Positions 1-4,657 of a stretch of 6,049 nt of DNA are shown piece after piece. Position 1 is the stretch's first letter. Each line of letters opens with the position of its first letter. Below the pieces are notes generated by a model. That model made no database searches, was not told the DNA's origin, and worked only from the letters and a program-made list of their open reading frames with translations. The stretch is from contig DUKW01000129.1 of assembly GCA_013329105.1 (NCBI GenBank), forward strand, positions 1-6,049, read 5' to 3'. The position numbers and the translations under genes are program-made. This stretch comes from Candidatus Methanomethylophilaceae archaeon (GTDB lineage Archaea; Thermoplasmatota; Thermoplasmata; Methanomassiliicoccales; Methanomethylophilaceae).

Positions 1-99
1 ATTCCATGACCTCCCTAGGGTAAAGATGAAACTGACCCACCCAGACACCGCCTGGTCTTTGCTGAGGTTGTCTAATCAACGAAAACTCACGCCAGTGAT
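1..99. other. Left edge downstream of purC; possible start of another minus-strand gene at base 7
   Basis: This stretch follows the purC stop codon on the minus strand. I see no complete gene in it. Near the edge the minus strand reads AGGGAGGTCATGGAA, a strong Shine-Dalgarno-like stretch (bases 9-16) just before an ATG at bases 7-5. That could be the start of the next gene in a purC operon, but only two codons are visible and the gap between the GGAGG core and the ATG is very short (about 2 nt), so the call is weak. The bases at 41-55 could form a 6-bp stem with a 3-nt loop in minus-strand RNA, but no U-run follows it. Confidence 0.25.
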
Positions 100-981
100 T
101 CACTCAAACATGTCTACATACAAGTTACTGACTCTCATCACCAAGTCCTCGGGTAGAGGCGGGATGTCGGGCTCAGGTTCACCAGTCTGACGGGCTTTCA
201 TTAATTCGTCGAAATACCCTATATCACGGTAATAACGACGCACGAACTCTTTACTAAGCTCTTCCGGCTTACCAGCACTGTATGAGTCGATATCCCACCA
301 ACGATCCTCGTCCATAGTTCCGAAGGTATCTATAACCACGAACTCTCGGTTCTCATTGAGACCGAACTCTTTTTTTCCATCCACATGGATCAAAAGTCTC
401 TCTGCAGCCTCCTCGTCTATTATGGAATCTATGTAAAGAGCTATCTTGATCATCTCCTCATATTCTGCTTCGCTGAGCCCAGACATTTTCAGTGCCTCAT
501 CAAGATCAACATGACGGTCATATTGCTCCAGTTTAGTAGTGACTTTCACAAATGTCTTTAGGAGTTTCTCACCGTACTTTATCTCATGCTCAGCAGGGAA
601 TCCTAAATTTTCTGGGGAAAGGTCGCCAGACTTCAGACGGTCCATAAGCGATCCGGCAACGTAGTGCCTGGTGATGATCTCTAACGGTATGAGATAGCCC
701 CTGGTGTCCTGACCAATGGCATCGTAATCTTTGATGACCTCAAATCTCTTAACACGCATTCGATTGGGGGGGATGTACTCTTTGAAGTGCGTACGGACGC
801 CTTTACTCTTAAGAAGTTGAAACCAGAACACCGCTGTGCGGCAGAGAGTCTCACCTTTGAAAGGGATATGCGAAGGAATGATCTTGTCGAACACCGAAAT
901 GTTGTCAGTGAATACAAACTCTAAGGTTTGGTTGTCGACCTCGTAAACTTCTTTCACCTTACCGACGCGTATGAGGTTCAT
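100..981 (-). CDS. purC: Phosphoribosylaminoimidazole-succinocarboxamide synthase (SAICAR synthetase)
   Basis: PurC joins aspartate to carboxyaminoimidazole ribonucleotide using ATP, giving SAICAR in de novo purine synthesis; it is cytosolic. The 293-residue product shows the family signatures in order: the ATP-binding start VGKVKEVYEV (residues 6-15), FTDNISVFD (24-32, the usual DRxSAFD position), IPLEIITRHYVAGS (98-111), TTKLEQYDRHVD (148-159) and VVIDTFGTMDEDRWWD (215-230), which matches the catalytic region near the C-terminal third. It is longer than the roughly 240-residue bacterial enzyme. The extra length is mainly in the middle and the C-terminal tail, and from memory this size is usual for archaeal and eukaryote-like forms. 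The ATG at 981 is chosen because the GK motif follows at once and a TATA box lies about 26 nt upstream. There is no Shine-Dalgarno sequence, so the mRNA is probably leaderless. The stop is TGA. No other purine gene is visible here. Confidence 0.96.
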   Translation of the reverse strand: MNLIRVGKVKEVYEVDNQTLEFVFTDNISVFDKIIPSHIPFKGETLCRTAVFWFQLLKSKGVRTHFKEYIPPNRMRVKRFEVIKDYDAIGQDTRGYLIPLEIITRHYVAGSLMDRLKSGDLSPENLGFPAEHEIKYGEKLLKTFVKVTTKLEQYDRHVDLDEALKMSGLSEAEYEEMIKIALYIDSIIDEEAAERLLIHVDGKKEFGLNENREFVVIDTFGTMDEDRWWDIDSYSAGKPEELSKEFVRRYYRDIGYFDELMKARQTGEPEPDIPPLPEDLVMRVSNLYVDMFE

Positions 982-1003
982 CGGTATGATGCTAAATGAA
1001 GGG

Positions 1004-1013
1004 TATATAAAAA
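1004..1013 (-). promoter_or_regulatory. TATA box of purC, leaderless spacing
   Basis: The minus strand reads TTTTTATATACCC here. The TTTATATA core (bases 1011-1004) is close to the archaeal TATA consensus, and an A-rich stretch just upstream (1014-1018) is compatible with a BRE. The centre is about 26 nt from the A of the purC ATG. Archaeal transcription normally starts about 25-27 nt from the TATA centre, so the transcript should begin at or next to the start codon. The absence of a ribosome-binding site before purC agrees with this. Confidence 0.65.
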
Positions 1014-1018
1014 TTTTT
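1009..1018 (-). terminator. Possible oligo-T terminator of the rpl10e-dph2 operon
   Basis: Eleven to twenty nucleotides after the dph2 stop the minus strand reads AAAAATTTTT and then runs into ATATA. Archaeal polymerase often terminates at short oligo-T runs without a strong hairpin, so the five Ts at 1013-1009 may end the upstream operon. The same bases are part of the purC TATA box, so termination and initiation signals would overlap. Five Ts is modest, and some read-through into purC is possible. Confidence 0.3.
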
Positions 1019-1026
1019 CATTATGG

Positions 1027-2013
1027 CTATTCTTTGATCTTATCAAAAACATAATCCCCCCAATCCCTTAACCCCAAAACAATTTCCAGCTCTGCATATG
1101 TTAACATCGGGCGCTTATACATAACAGCATCATCAATCGCCACTCTAGGGCAGGCAGTGTTAACATAGGCATCGACATCATAAGGCATCAGTGCTATTGG
1201 GTTTATTTCTTCCAGCACAACGATTGCTCCATACCGTCCTTTGGAGTTTAACAATCTCACAGCATCCTCTGCTGTTTTCAGTCTTCTTTGCCCTGTCTTA
1301 GCAGATACGATAACAAGAAAACGTCTAGCCTCGGCCGCAGTATTTATGAGAGCAAATCTTTGGCGTAAGATACGGTCCCTCTTTTCAGACATCTCTCTAA
1401 TTTCACGCTTCACCGGATCTAGGACTATTACATCTTTCCCAGTGTCTAAAGCGATTGCGAGGGCGTGAAAATCTCCCTCACCTATCTGAATAAAAGAGTC
1501 CACCTTTTCATTCACATCCTCTGCACTACTGCAGTTACAACCCAATACCTGGCCAGGATATGCAATGCGTGAGTCGCCGTTACCTATATAGACCTCCTTA
1601 CCAGCCTTTTCAAGCAACGAACGTACGATTGGTATTGACTCTATATATTGTATGGTTGCCAGCAAGCCAACTCTGCCACCTAGAAGGGGCAATGCCTCAG
1701 ATACGAGATCGCTCATATCGGGATCAACCCTCATCTCAACGAACAGAACGTTATCGGAAACATTTATGGACGGAATACGGGCATGACCGAAATGCACAAG
1801 GGCATCGGCAAAGTCCTCAAAACCTCTGTATACGTCACAGGCCCCATAACAAGGGTCACCGATTATTATGAATTGACAATCTAAACCATCAGCCAGCTTT
1901 TGAACAATCTGAATGGCTTTAGACTTCATCCCTTCAGGCATCTGCAGGGCAATCTTGGACCAACCATGGCTCTTGATCCAGGCACGAACATCTTCTAAAG
2001 CCAAGTTGAACAT
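1027..2013 (-). CDS. dph2: Diphthamide biosynthesis enzyme Dph2, 3-amino-3-carboxypropyl transferase
   Basis: Archaeal Dph2 is an unconventional radical-SAM enzyme. Its homodimer moves the 3-amino-3-carboxypropyl group of S-adenosylmethionine onto a histidine of elongation factor 2, the first step of diphthamide synthesis. The 328-residue product has the three separated cysteines that hold the [4Fe-4S] cluster, one per domain: C59 in DPCYGACD (53-60), C159 in VLGCNCSS (156-163) and C288 in VNTACPR (284-290). Spacing and context match the Pyrococcus enzyme (C59, C163, C287). There are two extra nearby cysteines, C55 and C161. The ATG at 2013 is the only start that keeps the N-terminus short; it lies one codon after the rpl10e TAG stop and in the same frame. 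No good Shine-Dalgarno lies at the right distance, so translation probably depends on ribosomes finishing rpl10e. The gene ends TAG-CCA-TAA, with a back-up stop two codons on. Confidence 0.95.
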   Translation of the reverse strand: MFNLALEDVRAWIKSHGWSKIALQMPEGMKSKAIQIVQKLADGLDCQFIIIGDPCYGACDVYRGFEDFADALVHFGHARIPSINVSDNVLFVEMRVDPDMSDLVSEALPLLGGRVGLLATIQYIESIPIVRSLLEKAGKEVYIGNGDSRIAYPGQVLGCNCSSAEDVNEKVDSFIQIGEGDFHALAIALDTGKDVIVLDPVKREIREMSEKRDRILRQRFALINTAAEARRFLVIVSAKTGQRRLKTAEDAVRLLNSKGRYGAIVVLEEINPIALMPYDVDAYVNTACPRVAIDDAVMYKRPMLTYAELEIVLGLRDWGDYVFDKIKE

Positions 2014-2016
2014 GGC

Positions 2017-2535
2017 CTAATTGAGCAAATGCCTTCCCTTCTCCACCTCTATGTAACAGGGAGATGGAAGTTTCATGGCGGCCTTCCAAAGGGCTTTCTT
2101 GGCTTGACCAAAGTTCTGAGGATTGCAACGGATGGTCAGGACCTCCTGTTCACGCTCTAGCCGAGCTGCGGTACCAACATTCTTACCGAAGGCATGCCTC
2201 ATACCGCTGGATACACGGTCAGCACCTGCACCCGTTGCGAGCTTGTTCTCACGCAAGACATGATGGGGATATGGTTTGACCTTGAGGTGATAGTTAGCAA
2301 CCCCTACCTGTTTGCTCATAAGTCTATTGGCAGCTATACGAGAAGCCTCTAATGCAGTATGCCGTATCTGCACACGATTCTTTACGCAGAGAGAAACTGT
2401 GACTGGAAAATCCTCCTTTGGGTTACCCATATCAAACTGGTTGATCCTGGGATTAGGAACACCGCCCATGTATTCCTTGCGAGTGTAGGCCTGTCCCTTT
2501 ACCTGCCTGTACATAACTGCGGGCTTCCTTGCCAT
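2017..2535 (-). CDS. rpl10e: 50S ribosomal protein L10e (uL16 family)
   Basis: This is the archaeal/eukaryotic counterpart of bacterial L16. It sits in the large ribosomal subunit near the A-site tRNA elbow and the peptidyl transferase region. The 172-residue, basic product is of normal length and starts [20 protein letters not shown]. It carries the family core with the internal [13 protein letters not shown] segment (95-107) and [17 protein letters not shown] (109-125), the loop region that reaches toward the peptidyl transferase centre. The ATG at 2535 is preceded on the minus strand by AGGTGG (2546-2541), 5 nt away, and a TATA box lies further upstream, so this is the first gene of its operon. 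The TAG stop at 2019-2017 is followed by one alanine codon and then the dph2 ATG in the same frame. Co-transcription with dph2 links a ribosomal protein to modification of EF-2. Confidence 0.97.
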   Translation of the reverse strand: MARKPAVMYRQVKGQAYTRKEYMGGVPNPRINQFDMGNPKEDFPVTVSLCVKNRVQIRHTALEASRIAANRLMSKQVGVANYHLKVKPYPHHVLRENKLATGAGADRVSSGMRHAFGKNVGTAARLEREQEVLTIRCNPQNFGQAKKALWKAAMKLPSPCYIEVEKGRHLLN

Positions 2536-2540
2536 CTATA

Positions 2541-2546
2541 CCACCT
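2541..2546 (-). promoter_or_regulatory. Shine-Dalgarno sequence of rpl10e
   Basis: The minus strand reads AGGTGG followed by TATAG and the ATG at 2535, a 5-nt spacer. It complements the 3' end of 16S rRNA and supports the chosen rpl10e start. It also shows that this organism mixes leadered transcripts (here) with apparently leaderless ones (purC). Confidence 0.75.
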
Positions 2547-2568
2547 ATCTTGAAAGTAAACAAAACGC

Positions 2569-2618
2569 TAAGGCCTACACACCCAATTTGGTATTTAAGG
2601 CCTGTGTAGACGCCTTAA
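2569..2618. repeat. Cluster of three TAAGGC motifs around the rpl10e TATA box, possible operator
   Basis: TAAGGCCT occurs at 2569-2576 and again at 2596-2603, 27 bp apart. The reverse complement GCCTTA lies at 2612-2617. The second and third copies form a perfect 7-bp inverted repeat, TTAAGGC (2595-2601) N10 GCCTTAA (2612-2618). The first and third also pair as TAAGGC-CTACAC (2569-2580) with GTGTAG-AC-GCCTTA (2604-2617). The TTAAATA box lies inside the array, and the first copy falls at the predicted rpl10e start site. A protein bound here could block TFB/TBP loading or polymerase entry. The symmetry is directly visible; the operator role is inferred. Confidence 0.4.
2592..2598 (-). promoter_or_regulatory. 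Probable TATA box of the rpl10e-dph2 operon
   Basis: The minus strand reads CCTTAAATACC, with TTAAATA at 2598-2592. A start site about 26 nt downstream would fall near 2568-2570, giving a leader of roughly 33 nt that contains the Shine-Dalgarno at 2546-2541. A second AT-rich candidate on the same strand, CTTTAAATCC at about 2637-2644, would give a longer leader. The nearer box is preferred for its surrounding TAAGGC repeats, but this is an inference. Confidence 0.5.
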
Positions 2619-2649
2619 CGCCACCATTGACCGTGGATTTAAAGACCGA

Positions 2650-2657
2650 ATATAAAC
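2650..2657 (+). promoter_or_regulatory. Candidate distal TATA box for the rnp4 operon
   Basis: The plus strand reads CCGAATATAAACTTTT, with TATAAAC starting at 2651. A start about 26 nt downstream, near 2679, would give rnp4 a leader of about 95 nt that includes the strong Shine-Dalgarno at 2761-2767. It competes with the closer AT-rich box at 2736-2749. The purine-rich bases before it (2641-2650) are a fair BRE. There is no direct proof of use. Confidence 0.3.
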
Positions 2658-2735
2658 TTTTCTACAGTGCTAGGAAAAAATCAAGAGGTACAACTAAAAG
2701 AGAACATCAACCTTCACGAAACCCTCTCAAGAAAC

Positions 2736-2749
2736 ATATATATTTAATA
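2736..2749 (+). promoter_or_regulatory. Candidate proximal TATA box for the rnp4 operon
   Basis: The plus strand reads CATATATATTTAATAC. Depending on which eight bases TBP uses, transcription would start between about 2765 and 2773, that is at, or within about 9 nt of, the rnp4 ATG at 2774. This is leaderless spacing and would put the Shine-Dalgarno at 2761-2767 wholly or largely upstream of the transcript. It is the best TATA match in the region, yet it sits awkwardly with the ribosome-binding site. Confidence 0.5.
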
Positions 2750-2760
2750 CATGATTGAAG

Positions 2761-2767
2761 AGGAGGG
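2761..2767 (+). promoter_or_regulatory. Shine-Dalgarno that sets the rnp4 start at the ATG of 2774
   Basis: AGGAGGG lies 6 nt before the ATG at 2774. An in-frame TTG at 2768 would lengthen the protein by two residues, but it directly abuts this site with no spacer and so is not a credible start. The ATG is therefore preferred. Confidence 0.75.
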
Positions 2768-2773
2768 TTGGCA

Positions 2774-3115
2774 ATGACTAAAGGGAGGGTCTCCAACAAA
2801 AAGATGAGGGAGATCGCCGAACAGAGGATGACCCAACTCTTAGCAATGGCATACGAAGAAGCTTCTGCGGGTCACATAGAACGAGCCAGAAGATATGTGA
2901 ACCTATCACGCAGAATAAGCATGAGAACAAAGACGCCTATGCCAAAGGGGATAAGATATTGCGAAGGATGTCTTGTACCGTTGGTACCTGGTTTGAATAG
3001 TCGCACCAGGTTTAGAAACGGAAAGATAACCATCCAATGTTTGGAATGCGGCGATATCAAGAGAATTCCGTATATTAGGGAGAAATCGGCAAATGACCGA
3101 AAAAGAAGCGATTAA
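2774..3115 (+). CDS. rnp4: Ribonuclease P protein component 4 (Rpp21/Rpr2 family)
   Basis: Rnp4 is one of the small protein subunits of archaeal RNase P, which removes 5' leaders from precursor tRNAs. It pairs with the Rpp29 subunit and helps the specificity domain of the RNA bind substrate. The 113-residue basic product has the family layout: an N-terminal helical half (about 7-50, with the KGRVSNKKMREIAEQRM start and HIERARRYVNLSRRI) and a zinc ribbon using C63 and C66 (CEGC) and C89 and C92 (CLEC), followed by a basic tail. The ATG at 2774 is chosen by its AGGAGGG site rather than the in-frame TTG two codons upstream. The last 23 nt overlap the next gene, so the lysine/arginine-rich C-terminal residues are coded in the same DNA as the start of the YhbY protein. 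It ends in TAA. Confidence 0.93.
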   Translation: MTKGRVSNKKMREIAEQRMTQLLAMAYEEASAGHIERARRYVNLSRRISMRTKTPMPKGIRYCEGCLVPLVPGLNSRTRFRNGKITIQCLECGDIKRIPYIREKSANDRKRSD

Positions 3116-3386
3116 AGAACTGCGCAGGAGAGGTTTAGAGATTAAACCGACTATCCATATCGGTAAAGACGGCATTACAGAAGGATTGGTCCAAGAGCTA
3201 ATCAAGCAAGTCAAAAATAACAAATTGGTTAAAGTTAGGATCTTGGACTCCGCACAGTTCAACGCCAAAGATATTGGAAAAGATCTGGCGGAGCGCACCG
3301 GTGTCATACTCGTCGATAGCCGCGGTTCGGTACTGCTATACAGCGACATGAGAACATACCAGCAGCTCATTGACAAAAAGGCATAG
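3093..3386 (+). CDS. YhbY / CRM-domain RNA-binding protein
   Basis: This is a single-domain CRM (CRS1-YhbY) protein. Bacterial YhbY associates with pre-50S ribosomal particles, and plant CRM proteins bind group II introns. The archaeal proteins are presumed to act in ribosome or RNA assembly, but that is inference. The 97-residue product spans the whole domain: an N-terminal helix RELRRRG-like region (about 4-14), the IGKDGIT loop with the GxxG signature at 24-27, the helix GLVQELIKQV (31-40), the strand LVKVRIL (45-51) and the C-terminal GVILVDSRGSVLLY (70-83). Its ATG at 3093 lies inside the end of rnp4 in another frame. A usable Shine-Dalgarno, AGGGAG (3077-3082), sits 10 nt before it within rnp4. 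The overlap points to coupled translation with the RNase P subunit. The stop is TAG. Confidence 0.92.
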   Translation: MTEKEAIKELRRRGLEIKPTIHIGKDGITEGLVQELIKQVKNNKLVKVRILDSAQFNAKDIGKDLAERTGVILVDSRGSVLLYSDMRTYQQLIDKKA

Positions 3387-3389
3387 GTG
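3385..3389 (+). promoter_or_regulatory. Shine-Dalgarno of serS overlapping the preceding stop codon
   Basis: AGGTG lies 5 nt before the serS ATG at 3395, and its first two bases are the last two of the TAG stop of the CRM-domain gene (3384-3386). A ribosome ending on the upstream gene would therefore sit on the serS binding site, which favours coupled translation. Confidence 0.6.
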
Positions 3390-3394
3390 TTTAG

Positions 3395-4657
3395 ATGTTA
3401 GATGCTAACTTGATAAGAAAGGATCCTGAGACGATACGCAAAGCCCTGATAGATCGCGATTATCCGACTGAACTTTTAGATGAATTTCTATCTATCGATG
3501 CCGCATGGAGAGACAACCTGAATCAGAGTAACCGCCTGAAGTCGTTACGCAATGATGTATCCATAGAGATAGCGCGATTAGAGGGAAAAGAGAGAGAAAC
3601 AAAGATAGCTGAAATAAAGAGCATCTCTGAGAAGATCAAAAAATTAGATGCAGAGATAGCACGTCTAGACGCTCTGCGAGTAGAGTCTCTGCTCCTGCTG
3701 CCAAACATACCTCATCCTAGTGTACCCGTTGGACCGGATGCGTCTGGTAACATTATTATCAAAACATGGATGAGGGAACGTATCTTCGACTTTGAGCCTA
3801 AAGAACATTTCGAGATAGGAGAGGAATTGGATATAATCGACTTTGCCAGAGGCGCTAAGGTCGCTGGCTCTGGTTTCTATGTGTTGAAGGGCGACGGGGC
3901 TAGATTGGAAAGAGCATTGATTAATTTCATGCTGGATCTTCACCATAGCCAAGGATATAGAGAAATATTCCCGCCAGCAGTAGTGAACAAGGAATCTGTT
4001 ATAGGGACTGGCCAATATCCAAAAATGAAGGACGACATGTACTTCATGGAGAGGGACGAATTATGGTTGAACCCCACAGCAGAGGTTCCTGTCACAAACC
4101 TACATCGCGACGAGATATTCGATGCAGATGAGCTTCCGGTATATTACACAGCATACCTCCCATCATTCCGTAGAGAGGCAGGACGCCATTCGGATACCAG
4201 AGGTATTGCCCGTGTCCATCAGTTTAACAAAGTGGAGATGGTAAAGTTCGTCCATCCTGAAAAATCCTTCGAAGAACTGGAGAGTCTGCTTCTGGATGCT
4301 GAGGCTGTCATTCAGGCATTGGAACTTCCATATAGAGTGCTTCTTTTATGTACTGGCGACATGAGCTTCCATGCTTCTAAATGCTACGACATAGAACTGT
4401 ACGCACCGGGAGGATCTAAATGGCTAGAGGCCTCTTCATGCAGTAATTTCACAGATTTCCAGGCCAGAAGGGCACATATCAAGTTCCGCCCTGAACCACA
4501 CCTAAAAAGCGAGTTCGTACACACCTTGAACGGTTCAGGCGTTGCATTGCCACGTACGATGGTAGCCATACTAGAAAATTATCAGAACGAAGACGGGAGT
4601 GTTACCATTCCAGAAGTCCTGAGGCCTTATATGAGCGGCCAGAGACGTATAGGTTAG
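3395..4657 (+). CDS. serS: Serine--tRNA ligase, common (bacterial-like) type
   Basis: SerS charges tRNA-Ser with serine using ATP, and also charges tRNA-Sec where that pathway exists. It is a cytosolic class II enzyme. The 420-residue product has the full usual length. The N-terminal antiparallel coiled coil that grips the tRNA long variable arm covers about 35-100. Motif 1 lies around 168-197, the serine-binding NPTAEVP loop at 226-232, motif 2 at SFRREAGRHSDTRG (257-270) with the following VHQFNKVEM, and motif 3 at GSGVALPRTMVAILENYQ (380-397) with the ATP-contacting arginine. This is the widespread type, not the rare zinc-dependent form of several methanogen orders. The start has an AGGTG site 5 nt upstream. 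It is the third gene of the rnp4 unit, 8 nt after the CRM-domain gene. Its TAG stop directly abuts the TGA stop of the opposing HD-domain gene. Confidence 0.97.
   Translation: MLDANLIRKDPETIRKALIDRDYPTELLDEFLSIDAAWRDNLNQSNRLKSLRNDVSIEIARLEGKERETKIAEIKSISEKIKKLDAEIARLDALRVESLLLLPNIPHPSVPVGPDASGNIIIKTWMRERIFDFEPKEHFEIGEELDIIDFARGAKVAGSGFYVLKGDGARLERALINFMLDLHHSQGYREIFPPAVVNKESVIGTGQYPKMKDDMYFMERDELWLNPTAEVPVTNLHRDEIFDADELPVYYTAYLPSFRREAGRHSDTRGIARVHQFNKVEMVKFVHPEKSFEELESLLLDAEAVIQALELPYRVLLLCTGDMSFHASKCYDIELYAPGGSKWLEASSCSNFTDFQARRAHIKFRPEPHLKSEFVHTLNGSGVALPRTMVAILENYQNEDGSVTIPEVLRPYMSGQRRIG

Noticed and set aside
41..55. Small stem-loop after purC as a terminator
   Set aside because: The 6-bp stem includes a G-U pair and no T-run follows on the minus strand, so there is little support for termination.
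2011..2035. Pyrrolysine insertion at the rpl10e TAG giving a true L10e-Dph2 fusion
   Set aside because: Both proteins are of normal full length on their own, no PYLIS-like signal is evident, and TAG is a common stop in this window. It is kept only as a low-level read-through question.
2768..2773. TTG as the rnp4 start, two codons before the ATG
   Set aside because: It directly follows the AGGAGGG site with no spacer, while the ATG at 2774 has a normal 6-nt spacer.
2536..2773. A hidden RNA gene (tRNA, C/D or H/ACA guide) in the divergent intergenic region
   Set aside because: I found no cloverleaf, C/D box pair or convincing long hairpin. TATA boxes, Shine-Dalgarno sites and the TAAGGC repeats account for the visible structure.
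2751..2777. Eight-codon reading frame before rnp4, ending TGA over the rnp4 ATG (peptide MIEEEGWQ)
   Set aside because: It has no ribosome-binding site of its own, and the nearest TATA box would start transcription downstream of its ATG. The ATGA overlap is probably chance created by the Shine-Dalgarno region.
2906..3376. Long minus-strand open frame of 156 codons opposite rnp4 and the CRM gene
   Set aside because: It lies fully antisense to two well-recognised genes, and its translation is rich in serine and leucine with no family features. It is a mirror of conserved coding sequence.
3665..4015. Minus-strand open frame of 116 codons inside serS
   Set aside because: It is antisense to conserved SerS sequence including motif 1, with no domain features or ribosome-binding site of note.
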